Shown: positions 1 to 9,032 of the stretch, piece by piece | Numbering within the stretch: position 1 is the first letter of the stretch | Layout of the letters: the number at the start of each line of letters is the position of its first letter | Assembly: GCA_030604135.1 (NCBI GenBank) | Contig: JAUVWL010000022.1 | Span: forward strand, 1-64,000 | Length of the DNA stretch: 64,000 nucleotides | Direction of reading: 5' to 3' | DNA from: Burkholderiales bacterium | Lineage (GTDB): Bacteria; Pseudomonadota; Gammaproteobacteria; Burkholderiales; Burkholderiaceae_C | Translations under genes and position numbers: made by a program | The notes under the pieces: model-generated | What the model saw: the letters and a program-made list of their open reading frames with translations, nothing else | Databases searched by the model: none | Told to the model about the DNA's origin: nothing

Positions 1-1
1 G

Positions 2-1240
2 GTGCGGGTGTTCAAGTGCGGACCGGACTTTCTGGACCCGCACTGGCACCAGCTGGCCAGCGGCCACCCGGTGCACAACCTGGACCTCTGGCTCAACGGC
101 GAGGCGGACATCCGCACGCGCTTGCACGAGGCGGCCTTGAACAGCGACCTGATCCTGATCGAAGGGGTGATGGGGCTGTTCGATGGCGAACCGAGCGCGG
201 CCGACCTGGCGGTGAAGCTGGGCATTCCGGTGCTGGCGGTGATCGACGCCGGCTCCATGGCCGGCACCTTCGGGGCGCTGGTGCACGGCCTGCGCCACTA
301 CTGCCCGGGCTTGCCCTGGGCGGGCGTGCTGGCCAACCGGGTGGCCAGCGACGGGCACGAGAAGATGCTGCAGGCCTCGGTGCGCGGTGACGACCTGAGC
401 GCTGAGCCCGGCGACATCGACGCCGGCTGGCTGGGCGGCCTGCGGCGCGATGCCGGCTTTTCGCTGCCCGAGCGGCACCTGGGCCTGACGGTCGCGTCCG
501 AACTGCCGGATGCCATGGCGCGGCTGGACGCTTTGGCCGATGCCATGGCGGCGACGCCGTTGGGGCGGCTGGATGCCTCGGGTTGGCAACGCTGGTCCGT
601 GCCGTTTGAGCCACAGCCGGTTCGTCCGGTGGCGCCGTTGCTGCGCGGACGCACCGTGGCTGTGGCGCGCGACACGGCTTTCTGTTTCACCTACCCGGCC
701 AACCTGGACACGCTGCGTGCGCTGGGCGCCGAACTGAGGTTTTTTTCGCCGGTGGCCGACGAGCCGGTGCCGGACTGCGATGCGGTCTGGTTGCCGGGGG
801 GCTACCCCGAGCTGCACGCCGACGCGCTGGTGAACGGCACACGCTGCCGCGCCAGCCTGTCGGCGCACATCGCGGCAGGCCAACTGGTCTGGGCCGAGTG
901 CGGCGGCATGATGCCGCTGTTCGACGGGCTGACGCTGGCCGATGGCACCCGTGTGCCGATGTGGGGGCTGCTGCCGGGTGAGGTGGCCATGCAGCCGCGC
1001 CTGGCCGCCCTCGGCCCGCAGCGCTGGGACACGGCGCAGGGCGAGCTGCGCGGCCACACCTTTCACTATTCGCTGACCACGTCGCCGCTGGAGCCGGTCG
1101 CGCAGACAGTGCCGGGCAGCCGGTTCGGACGACCTGAAGCGGTGTACGGCCAGGGGCCGGTGCGTGCCAGCTACTTCCACGCATGGTTCGCGTCCAACCC
1201 CGAAGCGGCCGCGCGGCTGTTCCTGCGGGAGGCTGCATGA
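2..1240 (+). CDS. cobB: Cobyrinate a,c-diamide synthase (5' partial)
   Basis: ATP-dependent amidation of the a and c side chains of (hydrogeno)cobyrinate with glutamine, a cytosolic step of cobalamin synthesis. The visible part begins inside the N-terminal dethiobiotin-synthetase-like ATPase domain at RVFKCGPDFLDP. The P-loop and roughly 35-40 residues lie upstream of the window, so the GTG at position 2 is an internal valine and not the start. Later landmarks are IEGVMGLFDG, the class I glutaminase region WLPGGYPELHADAL, the nucleophile Cys in AECGGMM, and a C-terminal His in SYFHAWF. The stop overlaps the next start as ATGA. It heads the cobalamin operon as seen here. Identity is clear from the two-domain order; hydrogenobyrinate versus cobyrinate as substrate cannot be told from this window. 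Confidence 0.95.
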   Translation: MRVFKCGPDFLDPHWHQLASGHPVHNLDLWLNGEADIRTRLHEAALNSDLILIEGVMGLFDGEPSAADLAVKLGIPVLAVIDAGSMAGTFGALVHGLRHYCPGLPWAGVLANRVASDGHEKMLQASVRGDDLSAEPGDIDAGWLGGLRRDAGFSLPERHLGLTVASELPDAMARLDALADAMAATPLGRLDASGWQRWSVPFEPQPVRPVAPLLRGRTVAVARDTAFCFTYPANLDTLRALGAELRFFSPVADEPVPDCDAVWLPGGYPELHADALVNGTRCRASLSAHIAAGQLVWAECGGMMPLFDGLTLADGTRVPMWGLLPGEVAMQPRLAALGPQRWDTAQGELRGHTFHYSLTTSPLEPVAQTVPGSRFGRPEAVYGQGPVRASYFHAWFASNPEAAARLFLREAA

Positions 1241-2058
1241 CCGTCGCTTTGCCAGGGCCGCAACGCATCGTCTGTCTGACCGAGGAGACCACCGAGTGGC
1301 TGTACCTGCTGGGGCAGGAGGCACGCATCGTCGGCATCAGCGGCTACACGGTGCGGCCGCGCCGTGCGCGCGAGGAGAAGCCCAAGGTCAGCGCGTTTCT
1401 CAATGCCAAGATCGACAAGATCCTGGACCTTGAGCCCGACTGCGTGTTCGGCTTCTCCGACTTGCAGGCCGACATCGCGGCCCAGCTGATCCGCGCCGGT
1501 GTGCAGGTGACGGTGTTCAACCAGCGCAGCGTGGAGGAGATCTTCTCCATGCTGTTCCAGGTCGCGGCCATGGTGGGCTGTGCCGACGAGGGGCTGGCGC
1601 GCATCGCGGCCATGCGACAGCGTCTGGAGGTCATCCGGGCCGAGGTGGCCGCACTGGAAGTCATGGGCAAACGGCGCCCGAAGGTGTTCTTCGAGGAGTG
1701 GGACGAGCCGCACATCAGCGGCATCCGCTGGGTGTCGGAGCTGCTGGGCATCGCAGGGGGCGACGATGTGTTCCCTGAGCTGGCGGTGCAGTTGCTGGGC
1801 AAGGACCGGATCATTGCCGATGGTGCCGATATTGTGCACCGTGCGCCTGACATCATCATCGGCTCCTGGTGCGGCAAGAAGTTCCGCGCCGAGAAGGTGG
1901 CCTCAAGGCCGGGCTGGCAGTGCGTGCCGGCGGTGAAGACCGGCCAGCTGTTCGAGATCAAATCGGCCGACATCCTGCAGCCCGGCCCGGCGGCGTTGAC
2001 CGACGGGGTGGAGCAGATGCACCGCTTCGTGCGCGAATGGATGGTGGCCCATGGCTGA
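1237..2058 (+). CDS. Cytosolic BtuF-like cobalamin-binding protein
   Basis: A 273-residue protein of the periplasmic-binding-protein type 3 fold (BtuF/FhuD-like), beginning LPGPQRIVCLTEETTEWLYL, the usual PQRIV(S/C)L opening of B12-binding proteins. The ATG at 1237 overlaps the cobB stop as ATGA and leaves no room for a signal peptide. The first residues are not hydrophobic, so the protein is predicted to stay in the cytosol. A second, clearly exported BtuF is encoded 560 bases downstream, so this one is unlikely to be the ABC transporter partner. A role in corrinoid handling or remodelling is suggested only by its position between cobB and cobU. Family assignment is confident; function is inferred. 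Confidence 0.8.
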   Translation: MTVALPGPQRIVCLTEETTEWLYLLGQEARIVGISGYTVRPRRAREEKPKVSAFLNAKIDKILDLEPDCVFGFSDLQADIAAQLIRAGVQVTVFNQRSVEEIFSMLFQVAAMVGCADEGLARIAAMRQRLEVIRAEVAALEVMGKRRPKVFFEEWDEPHISGIRWVSELLGIAGGDDVFPELAVQLLGKDRIIADGADIVHRAPDIIIGSWCGKKFRAEKVASRPGWQCVPAVKTGQLFEIKSADILQPGPAALTDGVEQMHRFVREWMVAHG

Positions 2059-2626
2059 CATCGCGCGCAGTGAGCTGATTCTGGGTGGCCAGCGCAGCGG
2101 CAAGTCGCGCCGCGCCGAGGTGCTGGCACGCGACTGGCTGGCGGCAGCGACGGCGCACCGCGCCGTGATGGTCGCCACCGGCCAGGCCTGGGACGAGGAG
2201 ATGCGCGAGCGCATCGCGCGCCACCAGGCCGACCGCACCGAGCGCGTGCCGGGCATGGTGACGGTGGAAGAACCGCTGGCGCTGGCCGATGCATTGCGGC
2301 GCCACAGCGACCCGCAGACCCTTGTCGTGGTTGACTGCCTGACCTTGTGGCTCACCAACCTGACCATGCCGGCCGACCCGGCGCAGGTGCTGGGCGAGGT
2401 GGCCGTGGTCGCAGCGGGCGACGACCTGTGCGCGGCTATTGCCGCAGCGCCCGGCCCGGTGGTGCTGGTGGGCAACGAGATCGGTCTGGGGGTGATACCC
2501 ATGGGCCGCCAGGTGCGTGCCTTTGTGGACGCGCTGGGCCGTCTGAACCAGCAGGTGGCGGCGGCCTGCGAGCGTGTCACCTTGATGGCGGCTGGTTTGC
2601 CTCTGACCCTGAAAGGCAAACCATGA
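2051..2626 (+). CDS. cobU: Adenosylcobinamide kinase / adenosylcobinamide-phosphate guanylyltransferase
   Basis: Bifunctional nucleotide-loop assembly enzyme (CobU in Salmonella, CobP in Pseudomonas): it phosphorylates adenosylcobinamide and then transfers GMP to give adenosylcobinamide-GDP, the substrate of CobS. The 191-residue protein has the P-loop LGGQRSGKS near residues 11-19, followed by ATGQAWDEEM and the kinase signature VVDCLTLWLTNL, then VGNEIGLGVIP and LGRLNQQVA, all typical of the family and at the usual length. The start overlaps the preceding gene by 8 bases and the stop overlaps btuF as ATGA, indicating translational coupling in the operon. Confidence 0.95.
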   Translation: MADIARSELILGGQRSGKSRRAEVLARDWLAAATAHRAVMVATGQAWDEEMRERIARHQADRTERVPGMVTVEEPLALADALRRHSDPQTLVVVDCLTLWLTNLTMPADPAQVLGEVAVVAAGDDLCAAIAAAPGPVVLVGNEIGLGVIPMGRQVRAFVDALGRLNQQVAAACERVTLMAAGLPLTLKGKP

Positions 2627-3585
2627 AGGCGATGCTTCGGCGACTGGTGATGGGGGTGATCGTGCTGCTGGCGCTGCCGGTGCAGGCCGCCCTGCAGATC
2701 ACCGACGACAAGGGCGTGGTGGTGAACTTTGAGCGAGCGCCGCAGCGCATCGTGAGCCTACTGCCCTCGCTGGCCGAAACGGTGTGCGAGCTGGGGCACT
2801 GCCAGCGTCTGGTGGGTGTGGACCGCTACACCAACTGGCCCGAGAGCATCAAGGACCTGCCGCGCGTGGGCGGCGGGCTGGACCCGAACATCGAGCAGAT
2901 CGTGACGTTGCGGCCCGACGTGGTGCTGATGGCCACCTCGTCCCGCGCGGGGGACCGTTTGCGGGCGCTGGGCATCAAGGTGTTGGCGCTGGAGCCCAAG
3001 ACCCACGCCGACGTGCAGCGGGTGATGCTCAAGCTCGGTCAGTTGCTGGAGGTGCCGGACGCGCAGCGCATCTGGCGAGCCATCGACGCGGCGGTGATGG
3101 CGGCGGCCCAGTCGCTACCCCCCGGCGTGCGTGGCACGCGGGTCTATTTCGAGGTCAACCCCGGGCCGTACGCGGCGGGCGAGGGGTCCTTCATTGGCGA
3201 GACCCTGACCCGCCTGGGCGTGAAGAACATCGTGCCGGCCTCGCTTGGCCCCTTCCCCAAGCTCAACCCGGAGTACATCGTGCGCGCCAACCCGGACCTG
3301 ATCATGGTCGGCCAGCGCAGCGTGGACGGCATGATGCAGCGCCCCGGCTGGCACAGCCTGCGCGCCATGCGCGGGCAGCACCTGTGCGTCTTCCCAGCCG
3401 ACGAGTCCGACACCCTGGTGCGTCCGGGGCCGCGCATGGCCGAGGGCGCGCGCATCATGGCGCGCTGCCTGGCGGCCAAAGCACCAGGAGTGAAAAATAG
3501 CCCCCACGCTCCGCCGCTGCGCGGGTCGCTGCCCCCCAGGGGGGCTGATCCGGCTTGGGGCGGCCCTGCGCCGGATCGTTCATGA
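2623..3585 (+). CDS. btuF: Vitamin B12 ABC transporter substrate-binding protein, repeat-extended C-terminus
   Basis: Periplasmic corrinoid-binding protein for the BtuCD transporter encoded next to it. The ATG at 2623 overlaps the cobU stop. Residues 1-23 form a signal peptide with a basic start, a hydrophobic core and a VQA cleavage site. The mature protein begins ITDDKGVVVNFERAPQRIVSLLPS, with GHCQRLVGVDRYTNWP and a conserved C-terminal lobe ending around residue 290. The last 25 or so residues (SPHAPPLRGSLPPRG onward) are not BtuF sequence: they are a translation of the GC-rich repeat at 3501-3578, which has replaced or extended the native C-terminus. The protein is 320 residues, longer than usual by about that amount. 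Function of the transporter lobe regions appears intact. Confidence 0.9.
   Translation: MKAMLRRLVMGVIVLLALPVQAALQITDDKGVVVNFERAPQRIVSLLPSLAETVCELGHCQRLVGVDRYTNWPESIKDLPRVGGGLDPNIEQIVTLRPDVVLMATSSRAGDRLRALGIKVLALEPKTHADVQRVMLKLGQLLEVPDAQRIWRAIDAAVMAAAQSLPPGVRGTRVYFEVNPGPYAAGEGSFIGETLTRLGVKNIVPASLGPFPKLNPEYIVRANPDLIMVGQRSVDGMMQRPGWHSLRAMRGQHLCVFPADESDTLVRPGPRMAEGARIMARCLAAKAPGVKNSPHAPPLRGSLPPRGADPAWGGPAPDRS
3501..3578 (+). repeat. GC-rich palindromic repeat, copy A (3' end of btuF)
   Basis: A 78-base element opening CCCCCACGCTCCGCCGCTGC and containing the short palindrome CCCCCC-A-GGGGGG followed by GGCTTGGGGCGGCCCTGCG. It encodes the last residues of btuF and ends a few bases before its stop. 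Its reverse complement matches the copies at 46758-46835 and 51391-51466 almost base for base. Confidence 0.85.
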
Positions 3586-3595
3586 ACGACCGCGT

Positions 3596-4675
3596 ATGAA
3601 TTCGCGTCGCGCTTCCTGGTTGATCGTGTGCTTGTTGCTGGCGGCTGCCGGCCTGGCCGCGCTCGGCGTCAGCGTGGGCAGTGCCGGCTTCGAGAACCTG
3701 GTCGGCCCGCTGCTGAACCCGGGACTGGATCCGGACGCCACCGCCATGGCGCGGCAGATCGTGTTCGACATCCGCCTGCCGCGCACCCTGGGTGCCTGGG
3801 GGGCGGGCGCGCTGCTGGGGCTGGCTGGGGCCGTGGCGCAGGGACTGTTCCGCAACCCACTGGCGGACCCGTTCCTGCTGGGCAGTGCTTCGGGTGCCTC
3901 GCTTGGCGTTGCGCTGGCGCTGGCGGCACTGGGCGGAGGCGCAGGCATGCTGGGCGCCAGCATGATGAACAGCGGCGTCGCGGTGAGCGTGTTTTCCAGC
4001 AGCGTCTGGGTGCGCCTGGGCCTGACTGGCGCCGCTTTCGGTGGGGCTGTGTTGGCCGTGCTGCTGACCCTGACGCTCTCGCGCGGCGTTCAGCACACGC
4101 TGCGCCTGCTGCTGGCCGGTGTGGTGGTGGGTGTGGTGCTGGGCGCCATGACCCATCTGGTGCTGCTGTTTTCGCCCGAATCGCTGCAGGCCATGCAGGC
4201 CTTCATGCTGGGGTCCACCAGCTTTGTGGGCTGGACCGCTGCCGGCCTGATGGCGGGCGTGTGGGCTCTGTGCACGCTGGCGGCCTGGCTGTTGGCCCGT
4301 GTGCTTGATGGCCTGAGCCTGGGCGATGCCACCGCACGCAGCCTGGGCCTGCCGCTGGGACCCATGCGCGCGGCGCTGGTGGCGGTGCTGGCGCTGGCCA
4401 CCGGTACGGCCGTCGCACAGACCGGTCTGATCGCCTTCGTGGGCCTGGCGGCGCCACACCTGGTGCGTTCGCTGGTCAAGACGACCAGCAGCCGCCTGAT
4501 GCTGCTGGCCAGCTGCATGGGCGGCGCCCTGCTGATGGCGGCCGATACCTTGGCACGGTGGGTGATCGCACCCCAGGAACTGCCGGTGGGTGTGCTCACG
4601 GCGGTGCTCGGGGGCGGTTACCTGCTGTGGCTGATGCACCGCAGCACGCGGCTGGGCCGGGGAGGGGGCTTGTGA
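3596..4675 (+). CDS. btuC: Vitamin B12 ABC transporter permease (FecCD family)
   Basis: Inner-membrane permease of the B12 importer, 359 residues, about ten transmembrane segments. The first hydrophobic segment is at residues 7-25. Family landmarks are RLPRTLGAWGAGALLGLAG, GLFRNPLADPFLLGSASGAS near residues 78-97, the ATPase-contacting region DATARSLGL, and FVGLAAPHLVRSL. The ATG at 3596 lies 10 bases past the btuF stop; an ATG at 3582 runs into a stop after five codons. The start of btuD overlaps the stop as GTGA. Context (btuF before, btuD after, cobalamin genes around) makes corrinoid the substrate rather than iron-siderophore. Confidence 0.93.
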   Translation: MNSRRASWLIVCLLLAAAGLAALGVSVGSAGFENLVGPLLNPGLDPDATAMARQIVFDIRLPRTLGAWGAGALLGLAGAVAQGLFRNPLADPFLLGSASGASLGVALALAALGGGAGMLGASMMNSGVAVSVFSSSVWVRLGLTGAAFGGAVLAVLLTLTLSRGVQHTLRLLLAGVVVGVVLGAMTHLVLLFSPESLQAMQAFMLGSTSFVGWTAAGLMAGVWALCTLAAWLLARVLDGLSLGDATARSLGLPLGPMRAALVAVLALATGTAVAQTGLIAFVGLAAPHLVRSLVKTTSSRLMLLASCMGGALLMAADTLARWVIAPQELPVGVLTAVLGGGYLLWLMHRSTRLGRGGGL

Positions 4676-5475
4676 GCGCCACATCCGCACCCCACACACC
4701 TGCGCTCGAAGCGCGTGGTTTGGGCGTTCGATTCGGCGACGCTGCCATCCTGCACGGCATCACGCTGGCGCTGCCGCGCGCGCGCTGGACCAGCATCGTC
4801 GGGCCCAACGGCGCCGGCAAGTCCACCCTGCTCAAGGCCATGGCCGGCCTGCTGCCGCACAGCGGCACTTCGGTCCTGCTGGGTCAGCCGCTGCCCGACT
4901 GGCCGCACCGCCAGCGGGCGCAGCAGCTGTCGTGGCTGGGCCAGAACGAGGCCAGTGGCGACGATCTGACCGTTTGGGACGTGGCCATGCTCGGCCGCCT
5001 GCCACACCAGGCCTGGCTGAGCCCGCCCAGCGCCGCCGACCACGCTGCGGTGGAGCAGGCGTTGCGCGCCACCCAAGCCTGGGAGTGGCGGGCCCGTTCG
5101 CTCGGCCAGCTGTCCGGCGGCGAGCGCCAGCGCGTGCTGCTGGCCCGCGCCCTGGCGGTTCAGGCCCAGGTGCTGCTGATGGACGAACCCCTGGTCAACC
5201 TGGACCCGCCGCACCAGGCCGACTGGCTGTCCATCGTGCAGGCCCTGGTGCGCGAAGGCCGTACCGTGGTCAGTGTGCTTCACGAGATCGGCATGGCACT
5301 GCATGCCGACGAACTGGTGGTGATGGCGCAAGGCCGGATCACACATCAGGGCGCCTGCGCCGACCCCGCCACGCACCGCGCACTTGAAGCCGTGTTCGAC
5401 CACCGCGTGGCGGTGCGTGAACTGGACGGGCAGTGGGTGGCCTTGCCGCAGATGAAACCCTTGAACAGACCCTGA
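4672..5475 (+). CDS. btuD: Vitamin B12 ABC transporter ATP-binding protein
   Basis: Cytosolic ATPase subunit of the corrinoid importer, 267 residues. Walker [12 protein letters not shown] is at about residues 45-55, the ABC signature [15 protein letters not shown] precedes Walker [14 protein letters not shown], and the H-loop is VLHEIG. A GTG start at 4672 overlapping the btuC stop is preferred. The frame is open further upstream, but that stretch is inside btuC and has no family similarity. It completes the btuF-btuC-btuD set, tightly coupled inside the cobalamin operon. Confidence 0.93.
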   Translation: MSATSAPHTPALEARGLGVRFGDAAILHGITLALPRARWTSIVGPNGAGKSTLLKAMAGLLPHSGTSVLLGQPLPDWPHRQRAQQLSWLGQNEASGDDLTVWDVAMLGRLPHQAWLSPPSAADHAAVEQALRATQAWEWRARSLGQLSGGERQRVLLARALAVQAQVLLMDEPLVNLDPPHQADWLSIVQALVREGRTVVSVLHEIGMALHADELVVMAQGRITHQGACADPATHRALEAVFDHRVAVRELDGQWVALPQMKPLNRP

Positions 5476-5476
5476 A

Positions 5477-6046
5477 ATGCACATCGAAACACCCCCCATC
5501 GAGAAGCCTTACGATAAGCCAGAGGGCGAGCGTCGCGGTATCGTGATTGTCAACACTGGTGATGGCAAGGGCAAGAGCACGGCCGCCTTCGGTCTGGCGC
5601 TGCGCGCCCATGGCCGCGGCAAGGCCGTGAAGATCTACCAGTTCATGAAGGTGCCGTCGGCGCGATTCGGCGAGCACCGCATGTTCGAACAGATTGGTAT
5701 CCCGATCGAAGGTTTGGGGGACGGCTTCAGCTGGAAGAGTCAGGACCTGGAGCGCTCGGCTCAACTGGCGCGCGACGGCTGGGAGAGGGCGCGCGCCACC
5801 ATCCTGGCCGGCGAGCATTTCCTGGTGGTGCTGGACGAAGTCACCTACCCGCTGATCTACGGCTGGCTGCCGCTGGACGGTGTGCTGCAGACCTTGCGCG
5901 AGCGGCCCAGCCATGTGCACGTCTGCCTCACCGGCCGCCGCTGCCCGCCCGAGATCATCGATCTGGCCGACACCGTGACCGAGATGACCAAGATCAAGCA
6001 CGCGTTCAACGCCGGCATTCCCGCTCAACGAGGCATTGAAGACTGA
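5477..6046 (+). CDS. cobO: Corrinoid adenosyltransferase (CobO/BtuR/CobA type)
   Basis: ATP:co(I)rrinoid adenosyltransferase that attaches the upper 5'-deoxyadenosyl ligand in both de novo synthesis and salvage. It has 189 residues. The modified P-loop [13 protein letters not shown] lies at residues 27-39, followed by VKIYQFMK, the Walker-B-like [16 protein letters not shown], and [20 protein letters not shown]. The C-terminus [14 protein letters not shown] is the typical conserved tail. It starts one base after the btuD stop and is followed 16 bases later by bioB. Its identity is secure. Confidence 0.96.
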   Translation: MHIETPPIEKPYDKPEGERRGIVIVNTGDGKGKSTAAFGLALRAHGRGKAVKIYQFMKVPSARFGEHRMFEQIGIPIEGLGDGFSWKSQDLERSAQLARDGWERARATILAGEHFLVVLDEVTYPLIYGWLPLDGVLQTLRERPSHVHVCLTGRRCPPEIIDLADTVTEMTKIKHAFNAGIPAQRGIED

Positions 6047-6062
6047 ACCCGGAGAGACACCC

Positions 6063-7070
6063 ATGAACAACGTTGTTGAATCCCCCGTGACCCTGCACCG
6101 CCCGGCCAAGACCGCACCGGCCACCGAAGGCCGCTGGTCGGTGGACGAGGTCAAGGCCCTGCTGGACCTGCCTTTCCCTGAGCTGATGCACCGCGCCCAG
6201 ACCGTGCACCGCGAGCACCACGACCCGACCCACATGGAGCTGGCGACGCTGCTGTCCATCAAGACCGGCGGCTGCCCGGAAGATTGTGGCTATTGCCCGC
6301 AGTCGGTCCACTACGAAACGGGGGTGGCGGCCAGCAAGATGATGACCGCCGAAGACGTGCGCGAAGCGGTGCTGGGCGCCAAGGCGGCCGGTGCCTCGCG
6401 CTTCTGCATGGGCGCCGCCTGGCGCGCGCCCAACGACCGCGATCTGGAGAAGGTCGAGGAACTGGTGCGCGTGGTCAAGGACGAGGGCCTGGAGGCCTGC
6501 TGCACCCTGGGCATGCTGACCGGCGACCAGGCCCAGCGCCTGAAGAACGCGGGACTGGACTACTACAACCACAACCTGGACACCGCGCCCGAGCTGTACG
6601 GTGACATCATCAGCACGCGCGACTACCAGGACCGCCTGGACACCCTGGGCCATGTGCGCGAGGCCGGCATCCACGTCTGCAGCGGCGGCATCGTCGGCAT
6701 GGGCGAATCGCGCGCCGGCCGCGCCGGCCTGATCGCGCAGCTGGCCAACCTCGAACCCTACCCCGAGTCGGTGCCGATCAACCACCTGGTCAAGGTGCCC
6801 GGCACGCCGCTGGCCGACGAGCCCGACCTCGATCCGCTGGAATTCGTGCGCACGGTGGCCGTGGCCCGCATCACCATGCCCAAGGCCAAGGTGCGCCTGT
6901 CGGCCGGGCGCCGGCAGATGGCCGAATCGACCCAGGTGCTGTGTTTCCTGGCCGGCGCGAACTCCATTTTTTACGGCGACAAGCTGCTGGTGACGGGCAA
7001 CGCCGATGTGGAGGCCGATCAGGCGCTCTTGAAGAAGATGGGCATGCACACCACCCGGGCGCACGCCTGA
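6063..7070 (+). CDS. bioB: Biotin synthase
   Basis: Radical S-adenosylmethionine enzyme inserting sulfur into dethiobiotin, the last step of biotin synthesis. The 335-residue protein has the radical-SAM cluster motif CPEDCGYC with cysteines at 71, 75 and 78, then [14 protein letters not shown] (auxiliary-cluster region), [24 protein letters not shown] and LSAGRRQM. The ATG at 6063 is preceded by a CCGGAGAGA ribosome binding region; an ATG nine codons upstream is in frame but less well placed. No other biotin gene is near. It lies inside the cobalamin operon, 16 bases after cobO and 7 before cbiB. Confidence 0.97.
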   Translation: MNNVVESPVTLHRPAKTAPATEGRWSVDEVKALLDLPFPELMHRAQTVHREHHDPTHMELATLLSIKTGGCPEDCGYCPQSVHYETGVAASKMMTAEDVREAVLGAKAAGASRFCMGAAWRAPNDRDLEKVEELVRVVKDEGLEACCTLGMLTGDQAQRLKNAGLDYYNHNLDTAPELYGDIISTRDYQDRLDTLGHVREAGIHVCSGGIVGMGESRAGRAGLIAQLANLEPYPESVPINHLVKVPGTPLADEPDLDPLEFVRTVAVARITMPKAKVRLSAGRRQMAESTQVLCFLAGANSIFYGDKLLVTGNADVEADQALLKKMGMHTTRAHA

Positions 7071-7077
7071 CCCGCAG

Positions 7078-8043
7078 ATGACCCTCGTCGGCCTGACCGT
7101 GCCTGACGCTGCTGTGCTGGCGGGCGCGGTGCTGGTCGGGCTGGGGCTGGACCTGGCGTTCGGCGAGCCGCCCGCGCGGGTGCATCCGGTGGTGGCGATG
7201 GGGCGTTATCTCGGCGCCGCGGGGCGGCGCGTGTCGCGTCCGGCTGGTGCGCAGGCGCGGCCGATGGTGGAGTTCTGGCGCGGCGCACTGGGCTGGAGTG
7301 TCGGTGCCGTGCTGGTGTCGGCCTTGGCAGTCGCGGCGGTGTGGGCGGTGCAAGGCCTGCACCCGCTGGCGCAGGCCGGGTTGCTCGGATTGCTGCTCAA
7401 GCCGATGTTCTCGTGGCGCATGCTGCGCGACGAGGTGGTGGCGGTCGAAGCCGCGCTGGCCGAATCGCTGGCCGCCGGTCGGCAGCGCGTGGGCTGGCTG
7501 GTCAGCCGCGATGTCACGGCGCTGAGCGACACCCAGGTGCGCGAAGCCGCGGTGTCCACGCTGGCCGAGAACCTCAACGATTCGGTGGTCGCGCCCCTGT
7601 TCTGGTTCGCCGTCGCCGGTCTGCCCGGCGCGGCGCTTTACCGCTTTGCCAACACCGCCGATGCGATGTGGGGCTACCGGGGCGAGCGCGGCGGGCGCGA
7701 CTGGACCTGGGCCGGCAAGTGGGCCGCGCGCGCGGACGACGCGCTGTCCTGGCTGCCCGCACGCCTCACAGCGCTGCTGATCGCGCTGCCGACGGTGGGA
7801 CGCGGCTGGTCGGTCGTGGTCGCCAACGCCGGCCGCACGCCATCGCCCAACGGCGGCTGGCCCATGGGTGCGCTGGCCGTGGGCCTGGGCATCCGGCTGG
7901 GCAAGCCGGGTGTGTACGAACTCAACGCCCAGGGTAGGGCGCCGGTGGCGGGCGACACGGCACAGGCGCTGCGGCGCTGTGGCCAGGTGGTGGCCCTGCT
8001 GTCCGTGGTGGCGGCTTCGGTGGTCGCGGGGGCCCTGGCATGA
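7078..8043 (+). CDS. cbiB: Adenosylcobinamide-phosphate synthase (CbiB/CobD)
   Basis: Membrane enzyme attaching (R)-1-amino-2-propanol phosphate to adenosylcobyric acid. It is named cobD in the Pseudomonas denitrificans scheme. The 321-residue protein starts with a hydrophobic segment and DLAFGEPPARVHPVVAMG, the family hallmark near residue 25-45, followed by QAGLLGLLLKP, RDVTALSDTQVREAAVSTLAEN (written here in part: STLAENLNDSVVAPLFW), ANTADAMWGYRG, and a C-terminal hydrophobic helix. Seven bases separate it from bioB and the stop overlaps the next start as ATGA. Confidence 0.95.
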   Translation: MTLVGLTVPDAAVLAGAVLVGLGLDLAFGEPPARVHPVVAMGRYLGAAGRRVSRPAGAQARPMVEFWRGALGWSVGAVLVSALAVAAVWAVQGLHPLAQAGLLGLLLKPMFSWRMLRDEVVAVEAALAESLAAGRQRVGWLVSRDVTALSDTQVREAAVSTLAENLNDSVVAPLFWFAVAGLPGAALYRFANTADAMWGYRGERGGRDWTWAGKWAARADDALSWLPARLTALLIALPTVGRGWSVVVANAGRTPSPNGGWPMGALAVGLGIRLGKPGVYELNAQGRAPVAGDTAQALRRCGQVVALLSVVAASVVAGALA

Positions 8044-9032
8044 CGCCGCGCATCCATGGCGGAACCGACGCGCTGGGGCCTGTGCGCTGGGATTTCTCCA
8101 GCAACGCCAACGCCTGCGGCCCGTGCCCTGCGGCCCTGCAAGCGGTGCAGCGGGCCAACGCGGCGCATTACCCCGACCCGACCTACACCCGGCTGCGGGC
8201 CGCCCTGGCGGACCTGCACGGCGTGGACCCGGTGCGCGTGCTGCTGGTCGCCAGCGCAAGCGAAGGCATCCAGCGCATCACCGGATGGCGCTGGCGCGCG
8301 GGCGACCGCCGTTGCTGGACCCCGCCGCACGCGTATGGCGACTACGCGCACGCCGCCTCGGCCTGGGGGCTGGAGCGGGTGAACGAAGCCGGGCTGGCGC
8401 CACTGGCCTGGCTCTGCGACCCGGGCAGCCCGCTGGGGCAGGGCGAATCGCCCGATGCCGTGAAGGCCTTGCTGGACCACACGCCGCGCACCGTGGTGCT
8501 CGACCGGGCCTACGCGCCGCTGCGGCTCAAGGGCGACAGCGCCCTGAACGCGGCGCAGCTCGACCGCGTCTGGCAACTGTGGTCGCCCAACAAGGCGCTG
8601 GGCCTGACGGGCGTGCGCGCGGCGTACGCCATTGCACCGCTGGGTGCGCACGCCGACAGGGTCGAACTGGAGGCGCTGTCCGCTTCCTGGCCCATCGGTG
8701 CGCACGGCGAGGCCATGCTGATGGCCTGGGCGCAGCCCGGGGTGCAGGACTGGGTGGGCGACAGCCGGGCCACGCTGGCCGAATGGGCTGAGGCCCTGCG
8801 CGACCTGCTGGTACGCCACGGATGGACCTGTGCCCCCAGCGACACCGCCTATGGCTGTGCCAAGCCGCCGCAGGCGCTGGACGCCGCGGCCCTGCGCGCG
8901 CAAGGCATCAAATTGCGCGATGCCACCTCGTTCGGCCTGCCGGGCTGGTGGCGCCTGAGTGCGCAGCGGCCCGAGGCACTGGCCGCGCTGGACGCGGCGC
9001 TCGACGAACTGCAACGGGAGACTTCGCGATGA
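8040..9032 (+). CDS. cobD: Threonine-phosphate decarboxylase (CobD/CobC, class I aminotransferase fold)
   Basis: PLP enzyme making (R)-1-amino-2-propanol O-2-phosphate from L-threonine O-3-phosphate for CbiB. It has 330 residues, with the opening RIHGGTDALGPVRWDFSSNAN, ASASEGIQRI, VLDRAYAPLRL and the PLP lysine at residue 185 in SPNKALGLTGVRAAYA. The name differs between nomenclatures (CobD in Salmonella, CobC in Pseudomonas). It is translationally coupled to cbiB upstream and to cobQ downstream, each by a 4-base ATGA overlap. The direct neighbour cbiB uses its product, which supports this role over a histidinol-phosphate aminotransferase. Confidence 0.9.
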   Translation: MTPRIHGGTDALGPVRWDFSSNANACGPCPAALQAVQRANAAHYPDPTYTRLRAALADLHGVDPVRVLLVASASEGIQRITGWRWRAGDRRCWTPPHAYGDYAHAASAWGLERVNEAGLAPLAWLCDPGSPLGQGESPDAVKALLDHTPRTVVLDRAYAPLRLKGDSALNAAQLDRVWQLWSPNKALGLTGVRAAYAIAPLGAHADRVELEALSASWPIGAHGEAMLMAWAQPGVQDWVGDSRATLAEWAEALRDLLVRHGWTCAPSDTAYGCAKPPQALDAAALRAQGIKLRDATSFGLPGWWRLSAQRPEALAALDAALDELQRETSR

